Translations under genes and position numbers: made by a program | Shown here: piece by piece, positions 18,049 through 26,439 of the stretch | Layout: each line of letters starts with the position of its first letter | Numbering within the stretch: the first letter of the stretch is position 1 | From: Mycolicibacterium alvei | Lineage (GTDB): Bacteria; Actinomycetota; Actinomycetes; Mycobacteriales; Mycobacteriaceae | Assembly (NCBI RefSeq): GCF_010727325.1 | Contig: NZ_AP022565.1 | Coordinates: 434,001-498,000, forward strand | Direction of reading: 5' to 3' | Length of the DNA stretch: 64,000 nucleotides | Notes under the pieces: model-generated | Told to the model about the DNA's origin: nothing | The model's database searches: none | What the model saw: only the letters and a program-made list of their open reading frames with translations

Positions 18049-20043
18049 GTGCAACCGACTCAGACCGCTGTCCTGGACCGCCCCGAAGACCTGACCTGCG
18101 ACTGGCTGGCCGCTGCCCTCGGCGCCGGTCCGGTCAGCGGATTCAGTTTCGAGCGGATCGGCACCGGGCAGATGAGCGAGTGCTACCGGGTCGTCGTGGA
18201 GTACGCGGCGGGCACGACGGGGCCGGCGTCGGTGGTGCTGAAGGTGGCTGCCACCGATCCCAGCAGCCGCCAGACCGGGTTGGCTCTCGGACTCTACGAG
18301 CGTGAGGTGCGGTTCTACACCGACATCGCGCCCGCTCTCGTCCCCGGGCCGGTGGCGCCGTGCTACCACGCCGCGATCGACGTGCAGACCGGTGCCTTCG
18401 ACCTGTTGCTCGGCGATGCCGTGCCCGCCGTGGTGGGGGACGAGATCCGCGGCGCGACAGCCGAACAGGCCGCCGTCGCGCTCACCGAACTGGGCCGCAT
18501 GCACGCGTCGAAGCCCGGAGCCGAGGCGCTCGACCGCGCCGAATGGCTCAACCGGGAGGCGCCGGTCAACCAGGCGCTGATCGCGGGCCTGTACGCGGCG
18601 TTCGTCGACCGATACGCGGGCCTGATCACGCCGGAACAGCGCCACGTGTGTGACCGGCTCGTCGAGAGCTTCGACGCCTACCTGGCCGACGAGGGCGCGC
18701 CCGCGCGGCCCCAGGGGCTGGTGCACGGTGACTACCGGCTCGACAACATGCTGTTCGGCGACTCCGGTGCCGAGCGGGCTCTGACGGTGGTCGACTGGCA
18801 GACCGTCACGAAGGGGCCGGCGTTCACCGACGTCGCCTACTTCATCGGCTGCGCCCTACCCGTCGAGCAGCGCCGCACGCACTACGACGAGCTGTTGACG
18901 GCGTATCACCGGGCGCTCGGCACGGACTCGGCGCCCACGCTCGACCAGGTGCGCGACGGCGTGCGTCGGCAGAGCTTCTTCGGGGTGATGATGGCGATCA
19001 TCTCCTCGATGCTGGTGGAACGTACCGAACGCGGTGATGCGATGTTCATGACGATGCTCGACCGGCACTGCAGTCACGTGCTGGATACCGGAGCGCTGGA
19101 TATCCTTGCACCACCGGTGATTCCGGAGCCACTGGTACCCGCGGCCGAGGACGACTACCCGCACACCCCGACCGATGAAGAACTGTGGAACGAGAGCTGG
19201 TACTTCGACTTCACCGATGCCGCAGCAGGTTTCGGTGGCTGGGTCCGACTGGGCCTGATCCCCAACCAGGAAACCGCATGGGTCAACGTGCTGTTCTGCG
19301 GTCCGGGAATGCCGACCGTGGCGCTCAACGACTTTCATGCCGCACCCGCCGAACCCGCATCGATCACGGGTGAGGGCGTCGAACTGAGCCTGCAACCGCT
19401 CGAACCGCTGAAGGTCTACCGGGTGACCGCTTCGGGTACCGGCCAGGCCCATGACGATCCGGCGGCGTTGCTGCGCGGTGAGACGGGCACGCCGGTGGCG
19501 GTGACCATGGACCTGACCTGGACCACGGTCGGAACTCCATACCAGTACCGGATCACGCCCCGCTATGAGATTCCGTGCACGGTCTCGGGCACGGTGACCA
19601 TCGGTGAGCAGACCTTCGACATCGCCGGTGTGGCAGGCCAGCGCGACCACTCGTGGGGTGTGCGGGACTGGTGGTCGATGAACTGGGTGTGGAGTGCCCT
19701 CCATCTCGACGACGGCACCCACCTGCACGGCGTCGACATCCGGATTCCCGGGATACCGCCTGTCGGTATCGGCTATTCGCAGCGTGCGGGTGAACCGCTT
19801 GTCGAGTTGCATTCGGTGACTGCGGATTACACGCTCGGTGCCGATGACCTGCCGGTGTCTACAACGCTGACGCTGCAACCCGGTGACATCGAGGCGACCA
19901 TCGACATCGTCGGCCACGCGCCGGTGCTGTTGGTCGCTGCGGATGGCCGGGTGAGTCAGTTCCCGCGGGCCTGGGCGAAGGTGCGGACCGCCGACGGGCG
20001 CGCCGGTATCGGCTGGCTGGAATGGAACCGCAACCTGGGGTAG
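18049..20043 (+). CDS. Aminoglycoside-phosphotransferase-fold kinase fused to a DUF7064/AttH-like domain
   Basis: A 664-aa two-domain protein. Residues 1 to about 350 form an APH/ecdysteroid-kinase-like fold with the catalytic loop VHGDYRLDNMLFG (H226, D228, N233) and the metal motif VVDWQT. Residues about 370-664 form a beta-rich domain with GVAGQRDHSWGVRDWW and MNWVW signatures, like the hydroxyneurosporene-synthase/AttH-related (DUF7064/7065) proteins. Such pairs usually handle small lipophilic or terpenoid substrates, but no substrate is known here. A palindrome and a leaderless-type promoter precede it. It follows the amine oxidase by 52 bp. Confidence 0.8.
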   Translation: MQPTQTAVLDRPEDLTCDWLAAALGAGPVSGFSFERIGTGQMSECYRVVVEYAAGTTGPASVVLKVAATDPSSRQTGLALGLYEREVRFYTDIAPALVPGPVAPCYHAAIDVQTGAFDLLLGDAVPAVVGDEIRGATAEQAAVALTELGRMHASKPGAEALDRAEWLNREAPVNQALIAGLYAAFVDRYAGLITPEQRHVCDRLVESFDAYLADEGAPARPQGLVHGDYRLDNMLFGDSGAERALTVVDWQTVTKGPAFTDVAYFIGCALPVEQRRTHYDELLTAYHRALGTDSAPTLDQVRDGVRRQSFFGVMMAIISSMLVERTERGDAMFMTMLDRHCSHVLDTGALDILAPPVIPEPLVPAAEDDYPHTPTDEELWNESWYFDFTDAAAGFGGWVRLGLIPNQETAWVNVLFCGPGMPTVALNDFHAAPAEPASITGEGVELSLQPLEPLKVYRVTASGTGQAHDDPAALLRGETGTPVAVTMDLTWTTVGTPYQYRITPRYEIPCTVSGTVTIGEQTFDIAGVAGQRDHSWGVRDWWSMNWVWSALHLDDGTHLHGVDIRIPGIPPVGIGYSQRAGEPLVELHSVTADYTLGADDLPVSTTLTLQPGDIEATIDIVGHAPVLLVAADGRVSQFPRAWAKVRTADGRAGIGWLEWNRNLG

Positions 20044-20076
20044 CGCCGGCACCACTTTTGCGCACGCTCGTCGCCG

Positions 20077-20304
20077 TCACATGATGCGAAAACGCTTGAG
20101 CCGCGCAGTCGCTCCGGAGATCAACTCCACGCGGCTGCGCGGCACACCCAGATGTTGGGCAAGCAATTTGGTGACGGCGTCATTGGCCTTGCCGTCGACG
20201 GCGCGTTCCTGAACGTAGATGGTGAGCGCACCGTCGTCGCCGACCTCGACCAGCGGGCCTTTACGGCTGCCGGGCTTGACGCGGACTGTGACGTTCTCGC
20301 TCAT
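20077..20304 (-). CDS. YggU/DUF167 family protein
   Basis: A 75-aa protein of the UPF0235 (YggU) family. Its signature runs from VRVKPGSRKGP through VQERAVDGKANDAVTKLLA to the ISGATARLKRF strand. The fold is a small alpha/beta sandwich. The function is unknown, though a nucleic-acid or cofactor role has been suggested. It lies alone between the convergent kinase fusion and the thiolase operon. Confidence 0.88.
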   Translation of the reverse strand: MSENVTVRVKPGSRKGPLVEVGDDGALTIYVQERAVDGKANDAVTKLLAQHLGVPRSRVELISGATARLKRFRIM

Positions 20305-20376
20305 GTGCCGAACGTGAAGAAATGTGCGAATTTTCGAGAAAAACTCGACATCTTGTTCACGTTCGGCGCGACGCCA

Positions 20377-21579
20377 CTACCGCGCGACGATCACCGACGA
20401 GCCGTGACCGAACAGGCCCTGGTTCGCCGTGACACCGACCTTCGCACCCTCGACCTGCCGACCGGTGGCCTGACCCTTGAGCTGCCAGGTGAGCTCGCAC
20501 ACCTGCGCGATGGCCTGGGCCGGGATGGCCTCACCGAAGCACGCCAGCCCGCCGGACGCGTTGACGGGCACCCGCCCGCCGATGGTCGTGGCGCCGGAAC
20601 GCAGCAACTGCTCACCTTCACCCTTGGCACACAGGCCCAGGTGCTCGTACCAGTCCAGCTCGAGTGCGGTGGACAGGTCGTAGACCTCGGCCAGGCTGAC
20701 GTCCTCGGGGCCGATGCCGGCCTCGGCGTAGGCCGCGTCGAGGATCTGATCCTTGAACACCCGCTCGGGTGCGGGCACGACGGCGGTGGAATCCGTTGCG
20801 ATGTCCGGCAACTCGGGTAGGTGCTGCGGGTAGCGCGGGGTCACCGTCGAGATCGCACGCACCGACGGCACACCCTCCAGTGAGCCCAGGTGCTTCTCCG
20901 CGAACGACTTCGAAGCCACGATCAGTGCGGCGGCACCATCGGAGGTGGCACAGATGTCGAGCTGGCGTAGTGGGTCGGAGACGACCGGGCTGGCCAACAC
21001 ATCCTCGACCGAGGCTTCCTTGTGGTAGCGGGCATTCGGGTTCTGCAGGCCGTGGCGCGAGTTCTTCACCTTCACCTGGGCGAAGTCCTCGGCGGTGGCG
21101 CCGTAGAGGTCCATCCGGCGCCGGGCCAGCAGCGCGAAGTACACCGGGTTCATCGCGCCGAGCAGGTGGAAGCGCTGCCAGTCCGGATCGTTCTTGCGCT
21201 CGCCGCCGACGGGCGCAAAGGCCCCCTTGGGCGTGGTGTCGGCGCCGATCACCAGCGCGACGTCGCAGAACCCGGCCAGGATCTGGGCGCGGGCGCTCTG
21301 GAGTGCCTGCGAACCTGAGGCGCACGCCGCGTACGACGACGACACCGGCACGCCGTTCCAGCCCAGCTTCTGGGCGAACGTCGATCCGGCGATGAAGCCG
21401 GGGTAGCCGTTGCGGATGGTGTCGGCGCCCGCGATGAACTGGATCTGCTGCGCGTTCAGGCCGGCCTCGGTCAGCGCCGCGCGGGCGGCGACGACGCCGT
21501 ACTCGGTGAAGTCGCGTCCCCACTTGCCCCACGGGTGCATGCCCGCGCCGAGGATGTACAGCGGTTCAGGTGCGCTCAT
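20377..21579 (-). CDS. Thiolase-like protein (Rv1627c type, lipid-transfer/acetyl-CoA acetyltransferase family)
   Basis: A 400-aa SCP-x/nonspecific lipid-transfer-type thiolase. It carries the nucleophilic cysteine segment SYAACASGSQAL, the NASGGLACFGEAIPAQ segment and the C-terminal GHGSS motif. Steroid- and acyl-chain-degrading thiolases and retro-aldolases in Actinobacteria pair with a DUF35 partner, and one lies immediately upstream. The start at 21579 overlaps the upstream stop by 1 bp. It probably acts in acyl-CoA or steroid side-chain catabolism. A KstR-like box precedes the operon. Confidence 0.88.
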   Translation of the reverse strand: MSAPEPLYILGAGMHPWGKWGRDFTEYGVVAARAALTEAGLNAQQIQFIAGADTIRNGYPGFIAGSTFAQKLGWNGVPVSSSYAACASGSQALQSARAQILAGFCDVALVIGADTTPKGAFAPVGGERKNDPDWQRFHLLGAMNPVYFALLARRRMDLYGATAEDFAQVKVKNSRHGLQNPNARYHKEASVEDVLASPVVSDPLRQLDICATSDGAAALIVASKSFAEKHLGSLEGVPSVRAISTVTPRYPQHLPELPDIATDSTAVVPAPERVFKDQILDAAYAEAGIGPEDVSLAEVYDLSTALELDWYEHLGLCAKGEGEQLLRSGATTIGGRVPVNASGGLACFGEAIPAQAIAQVCELTWQLKGQATGRQVEGAKVGVTANQGLFGHGSSVIVAR

Positions 21580-22016
21580 CAGGCGATCCTCCAGGCGTGG
21601 GTGGTGCGCTCGACGCCCTCGTCGTCGGTGTAGAGCGTCATCGTGGTCAGCTCCATCTCCATGCCGACCTTGAGATCGGCGGCGAGGGTGCCGGTGACGA
21701 CCTTGCCGAGCACGATCAGGCCTTCGTCGGCCAGTTCCACCGCGGCGATCGCGAACGGCTCGAACGGGTCGGTCTTGGGGTACGGCGACGGCGGGAGGTA
21801 CCGGTTCTCCGTATAGCTCCACACCTTCCCGCGCCGCGACAGCGGTACCAGGGAGAGGGTGTCGCTGTCACAGGCCGGATTCGGGCAGTTGTTCTCGCGC
21901 GGCGGGAAGACATAGGTGGCGCACTGAGTGCACTTGCCGCCGATCAGATGCGTGGCACCGGCGTCGTCGGTGGCGAACCATCCGTCGATCGCGGGTTGCG
22001 AAGATGCTGCTGGCAC
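21579..22016 (-). CDS. DUF35 OB-fold zinc-ribbon protein (Rv1628c type)
   Basis: A 145-aa partner protein. The N-terminal rubredoxin-like zinc ribbon (CTQC ... NCPNPAC) precedes a C-terminal OB-fold. DUF35 proteins form complexes with thiolase-like enzymes such as the steroid aldolase Ltp2. GTG at 22016 is the start, supported by a TAGGCT box 6 nt upstream on the minus strand (22028-22023). It is the first gene of a two-gene operon with the thiolase. Confidence 0.87.
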   Translation of the reverse strand: MPAASSQPAIDGWFATDDAGATHLIGGKCTQCATYVFPPRENNCPNPACDSDTLSLVPLSRRGKVWSYTENRYLPPSPYPKTDPFEPFAIAAVELADEGLIVLGKVVTGTLAADLKVGMEMELTTMTLYTDDEGVERTTHAWRIA

Positions 22017-22044
22017 GAGGCCAGCCTAAACGATCAAGACCGCG

Positions 22045-22066
22045 AAACTGAAACGTGTTGCAGTTT
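22045..22066. promoter_or_regulatory. KstR-like operator of the DUF35-thiolase operon
   Basis: A 22-bp near-perfect palindrome, with one mismatch between its ten-base arms. Its centre (22049-22062) matches TnnAACnnGTTnnA, the KstR binding consensus of mycobacteria. It lies about 29-50 nt before the leaderless start at 22016, overlapping the -35 region, the usual place for a TetR-type repressor. Rv1627c-Rv1628c belong, as I recall it, to the cholesterol-responsive KstR regulon. Confidence 0.65.
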
Positions 22067-22228
22067 GGCCCGGGCGGCCGATCCGGGTGGCCGCTCCGGA
22101 GTATTGAACTGCACGGTCGACAGCTGTTCGCGTGGCGGGTGCAGGGGTTGGGGGGTCCGGCCGTCAGCGCGCGATCCAGTTGACTCGTCGCACTCTGCGC
22201 GTCGGTCACCCCGCATAGAGTGTGGGCC

Positions 22229-24967
22229 GTGAGCCCCGCGAAGACCGAGACGAAGAACGCGCCGAACCCCTCCGCCGACGAGAAACCGACACTGATGCTG
22301 CTGGACGGCAATTCGCTGGCTTTCCGGGCGTTTTACGCGTTGCCCGCCGAGAATTTCAAGACCCAGGGCGGGCTGACCACCAACGCGGTCTACGGCTTCA
22401 CCTCGATGTTGATCAACCTGCTACGCGACGAGCAGCCCAGCCATGTGGGGGCGGCGTTCGACGTGTCGCGGCAGACGTTCCGTAAGGAGAAGTACCCCGA
22501 GTACAAGGAGGGCCGCTCCGCCACACCCGACGAGTTCCGCGGACAGATCGACATCACCAAGGAGGTGCTCGGCGCACTGGGCATCACGGCACTGGCCGAA
22601 CCCGGTTTCGAGGCCGACGACATCATCGCCACGCTGGCCACCCAGGCCGAGCGTGACGGTTATCGGGTGCTGGTGGTCACCGGCGACCGTGACGCGCTGC
22701 AGTTGGTCACCGACAACGTCACCGTGCTGTACCCGCGCAAGGGGGTCAGTGAGCTGACCCGGTTCACCCCGGATGCGGTGGTGGAGAAGTACGGTCTGAC
22801 CCCCACGCAGTATCCGGACTTCGCCGCCCTGCGCGGGGACCCGAGCGACAACCTGCCCGGCATCCCCGGGGTCGGGGAGAAGACCGCGACGAAGTGGATT
22901 GTCGAATACGGCTCCCTGCAAGCGCTCGTCGACAACGTCGAGAAGGTCAAGGGCAAGGTCGGTGACTCGCTGCGCGCCAACCTGTCCAGCGTGGTGCTCA
23001 ACCGTGAGCTGACTGATCTCGTCCGTGACGTTCCGCTCCCGCAGACCCCGGACACGCTGCGTATGCAGGCGTGGAATCGTGACCAGATCCACCGATTGTT
23101 CGACGACCTGGAGTTCCGGGTGCTGCGTGACCGTCTGTTCGAGACGCTGGTTGCCGCCGAGCCCGAGGTCGAGCATGGATTCGACGTGCGTGGCCGGGCA
23201 CTGGAACCCGGTGAGCTGGCAGCCTGGCTGGCCGAGCACAGCCTCGGCAACCGGTTCGGGCTTGCCGTTGTCGGTACGCACCTGGCCTACGATGCCGATG
23301 CCACCGCGCTGGCAATCGTGGCCGCCGACGGCGACGGGCGCTATATCGACACGGCGACATTGACACCCGAGGACGAGGACGCGTTGGCTCGCTGGCTGGG
23401 CGATCCGGGTCCGCCGAAGGCGCTGCACGAGGCCAAACTGGCGATGCACGACCTGGCCGGGCGGGGCTGGACACTGCGCGGGGTCACCTCCGATACCGCG
23501 CTGGCTGCCTACCTGGTGCGACCGGGCCAGCGAAGCTTCGCGCTCGACGACCTGGCGGTGCGCTACCTGCGTCGTGAACTGCGCGCTGAAACCCCTGAGC
23601 AGCAACAGCTTTCGCTACTGGACGACTCTGAAGGAGTTGACGAGCAGGCAGTGCAGACGCTGATCCTGCGGGCCTGCGCGGTGCTGGACCTGGCCGACGC
23701 GCTCGATGAGGAGCTGGCCCGTATCGACTCATCGTCGCTGCTTGGCCGGATGGAGCTGCCGGTGCAGCGGGCGCTCGCCGAGATGGAGTCGATCGGCATC
23801 GCGGTCGACATGGACCGGCTGCAGGAGTTGCAGAGCGAGTTCGCCGATCAGATCCGGGACGCCGCCGAGGCCGCATACGCGGTCATCGGCAAGCAGATCA
23901 ACCTCGGCTCACCGAAACAGCTGCAGGTCGTGCTGTTCGACGAGTTGGAGATGCCGAAGACCAAGAAGACCAAGACCGGCTACACCACGGATGCGGACGC
24001 TCTACAGAGTCTTTTCGATAAGACCGGGCATCCGTTTCTGCAGCACCTGTTGGCGCATCGCGACGCCACCCGGCTCAAGGTCACTGTCGACGGTCTGCTC
24101 GGATCGACGGCCGGAGACGGCAGAATTCATACCACCTTCAACCAGACGATTGCGGCGACCGGCCGGCTGTCGTCGACCGAGCCGAACCTGCAGAACATCC
24201 CGATCCGCACCGAGGCGGGCCGGCGGATCCGTGACACGTTCGTCGTCGGACAGGGTCCCGACGGGCCATACGCCGAGCTGATGACCGCCGATTACAGCCA
24301 GATCGAGATGCGGATCATGGCGCACCTGTCCCGGGACGAGGGCCTGATCGAGGCGTTCAACACCGGTGAGGACCTGCACTCGTTCGTGGCGTCGCGGGCC
24401 TTCTCGGTACCGATCGACGAGGTGACCCCGGAGCTGCGCCGGCGGGTCAAGGCGATGTCGTACGGCCTGGCCTACGGACTGAGCGCCTACGGTTTGGCCA
24501 GCCAGCTCAAGATCTCCACCGAAGAGGCCAAGGTGCAGATGGAGCAGTACTTCGACCGGTTCGGTGGGGTGCGCGACTACCTGCGCGATGTCGTCGACCA
24601 GGCCCGCAAGGACGGGTTCACCTCGACTGTGCTGGGGCGTCGGCGTTATCTGCCCGAACTCGACAGCAGCAATCGCAATGTGCGCGAGGCCGCCGAGCGG
24701 GCCGCACTCAACGCGCCGATCCAGGGCAGCGCGGCCGACATCATCAAGGTCGCGATGATCAACGTCGACGAGGCGATCAAGCAGGCCGGGCTGAAGTCAC
24801 GGATGCTCCTTCAGGTCCACGACGAGCTGTTGTTCGAGGTGGCCGAGGGGGAGCGGGAGACCCTGGAGGCCCTGGTCCGCGAGCACATGGGTAACGCGTA
24901 TCCGTTGGACGTGCCGCTGGAGGTGTCGGTCGGATATGGCCGCAGCTGGGACGCCGCCGCGCATTAG
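22229..24967 (+). CDS. polA: DNA polymerase I
   Basis: A 912-aa family A polymerase for Okazaki fragment processing and excision-repair synthesis. The N-terminal 5'-3' exonuclease (FEADDIIATLATQ, RGDPSDNLPGIPGVGEKT) is intact. The middle 3'-5' exonuclease-like domain lacks clear catalytic carboxylate motifs, as is usual in mycobacteria. Polymerase motif A (MTADYSQIEMR), motif B (RRRVKAMSYGLAYG) and motif C (LLQVHDELL) are intact. I chose the GTG at 22229 over the GTG at 22220. A TAGAGT box lies 7 nt before it, and homologues begin with (V)SPA. A 28-bp tandem duplication covers the stop codon. Confidence 0.95.
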   Translation: MSPAKTETKNAPNPSADEKPTLMLLDGNSLAFRAFYALPAENFKTQGGLTTNAVYGFTSMLINLLRDEQPSHVGAAFDVSRQTFRKEKYPEYKEGRSATPDEFRGQIDITKEVLGALGITALAEPGFEADDIIATLATQAERDGYRVLVVTGDRDALQLVTDNVTVLYPRKGVSELTRFTPDAVVEKYGLTPTQYPDFAALRGDPSDNLPGIPGVGEKTATKWIVEYGSLQALVDNVEKVKGKVGDSLRANLSSVVLNRELTDLVRDVPLPQTPDTLRMQAWNRDQIHRLFDDLEFRVLRDRLFETLVAAEPEVEHGFDVRGRALEPGELAAWLAEHSLGNRFGLAVVGTHLAYDADATALAIVAADGDGRYIDTATLTPEDEDALARWLGDPGPPKALHEAKLAMHDLAGRGWTLRGVTSDTALAAYLVRPGQRSFALDDLAVRYLRRELRAETPEQQQLSLLDDSEGVDEQAVQTLILRACAVLDLADALDEELARIDSSSLLGRMELPVQRALAEMESIGIAVDMDRLQELQSEFADQIRDAAEAAYAVIGKQINLGSPKQLQVVLFDELEMPKTKKTKTGYTTDADALQSLFDKTGHPFLQHLLAHRDATRLKVTVDGLLGSTAGDGRIHTTFNQTIAATGRLSSTEPNLQNIPIRTEAGRRIRDTFVVGQGPDGPYAELMTADYSQIEMRIMAHLSRDEGLIEAFNTGEDLHSFVASRAFSVPIDEVTPELRRRVKAMSYGLAYGLSAYGLASQLKISTEEAKVQMEQYFDRFGGVRDYLRDVVDQARKDGFTSTVLGRRRYLPELDSSNRNVREAAERAALNAPIQGSAADIIKVAMINVDEAIKQAGLKSRMLLQVHDELLFEVAEGERETLEALVREHMGNAYPLDVPLEVSVGYGRSWDAAAH

Positions 24968-25008
24968 CGGCGCATCGGCCGCCGCCGCGCATTAGCGGCG
25001 CATCGGCC
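24952..25008. repeat. 28-bp tandem duplication across the polA stop codon
   Basis: The unit CGCCGCCGCGCATTAGCGGC + GCATCGGC occurs twice head to tail (24952-24979 and 24980-25007). The first copy contains the last polA codons and the TAG stop; the second copy is untranslated. Each unit has internal dyad symmetry (GCCGC...GCGGC), so replication slippage is a likely origin. Confidence 0.85.
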
Positions 25009-25009
25009 C

Positions 25010-26203
25010 TCAGTACTGGATGGGCGCCCGGTAGTTGGCGAGCCAGTGCAGTATCGGTGCGGCCGACCGAGCGGCGGTCACGTAGTACACCTCTTCCTGC
25101 TGCAGTGCGTACACCTGCGCATCGCCGAAGCCGCGGTCGATGCGGTCACGGACGAAGGCCAGTTCGACGACGGCGGCGGCGAATGCAGCGACGGCCTTGC
25201 CCGCGGGGCGGCCGCCGGCCGCTGTCGCCTGTCGGATGGCGCCGTGGCGGGCTTTCAACGACCCGAGCCAGGTCGCCTCGTTGGGGGTGATGAGGCCGGC
25301 GGCGACCATTCCGGGCAACTTGGCGGCCACCACTCGCTGTTCGCGGCGACGGCTGGTCACGGCGACCACGATCATCCCGATGAAGATCGGCACCATCCAG
25401 ACGATGTAGACGATGAAGTAGGTTCCGGCCCCGACCAGCGACGAGCCGTTCCACAACCCGTGCATCAGTACGGCACCGAGGTAGCCGGCCAGGATGCACA
25501 GCGCCTTGCCGATGCCGCTGCGCCGCTGCAGCGCGAAGTACACCCCGATTGCGGTCATCGTGGTGAACAGCGAGTGCGCGAACGGCGCCATGACCAGGCG
25601 CATCGCCGCAGTCAGCAGAGATCCCGCCAGCGAATCCGCGCTGGCGATGTACATGATGTCTTCCAGCCAGGCGAAACCGAGACCGACCAGGCCGGCGTAG
25701 ACGAGGCAGTCGGTCAGCGAGTTGAGCTCATTGCGGCGCCTGCCGGTCATCATGATCAGCAGGAACAGGCCCTTGGCGGCCTCTTCGATGAACGGGGCCC
25801 GGATCGCCACCGCCGCGAAACTGTGTGTAGCGCCAGCCGGGTCGACACCGGGTGTTGCCAGCAATGCTTCGCTGAACAGGCTCAGTACCAGGGACAACAC
25901 GATGGCAACGGCGGCGCCCCAACCGAAGGCGAGCAGCAACAATCGGGGCGGTTCCGGCTCCCAGCGGTCCAGCCACAGGTAGGCGAACACCGCCCAGGTC
26001 ATCACGATGCTGGACAGCGTGAACCCGATGATGGCGCCGACGGGGTTGAGCGCGGTGAACAGCAGGACCAGTGCACCGATGACGACGCCGCAGGCGATGA
26101 TCGCGGCCAGTGGGGCCCCGACCTTGCGGACCGGCCTGGGCATCGGTGCGGTGATCGGAAACCACGGCCGATGGACGGGGCCGGGGGTCGGGTTGTACGC
26201 CAC
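25010..26203 (-). CDS. PrsW-family intramembrane metalloprotease
   Basis: A 397-aa multi-span membrane protein of the PrsW family, which does site-1 cleavage of anti-sigma factors in Bacillus. Its motifs are all within membrane segments: FIEEAAKG (the EExxK motif), a His in MAPFAHSLFTT and LMHGLWNGS near the fourth conserved helix. The C-terminus is a soluble helical tail of about 110 residues. The start at GTG 26203 is supported by a TACGCT box 6 nt upstream on the minus strand; an ATG at 26233 is the alternative. Its substrate is unknown. It is divergent from rpsA. Confidence 0.85.
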   Translation of the reverse strand: MAYNPTPGPVHRPWFPITAPMPRPVRKVGAPLAAIIACGVVIGALVLLFTALNPVGAIIGFTLSSIVMTWAVFAYLWLDRWEPEPPRLLLLAFGWGAAVAIVLSLVLSLFSEALLATPGVDPAGATHSFAAVAIRAPFIEEAAKGLFLLIMMTGRRRNELNSLTDCLVYAGLVGLGFAWLEDIMYIASADSLAGSLLTAAMRLVMAPFAHSLFTTMTAIGVYFALQRRSGIGKALCILAGYLGAVLMHGLWNGSSLVGAGTYFIVYIVWMVPIFIGMIVVAVTSRRREQRVVAAKLPGMVAAGLITPNEATWLGSLKARHGAIRQATAAGGRPAGKAVAAFAAAVVELAFVRDRIDRGFGDAQVYALQQEEVYYVTAARSAAPILHWLANYRAPIQY

Positions 26204-26439
26204 GTGCAGAGCGTAGCGGTGGGTGGGCTGCATCCCCGGCACAACTTCTGACGGCGCTCCGCACGCCGGAACCATCCGCCGCCGGGGCGGTTTGTCCTGC
26301 GTGTGCCTGGTCGAGTACCCTCGTTAAGTATCTGTGCGTACCGCTGGACATCGTCTAGTCGCCGGCACTGATCTGCACGACCTCAATACATGCAACATAA
26401 CTGTCCCTACGAGTGAACCTGTCCGGAGCAACCCACCAC

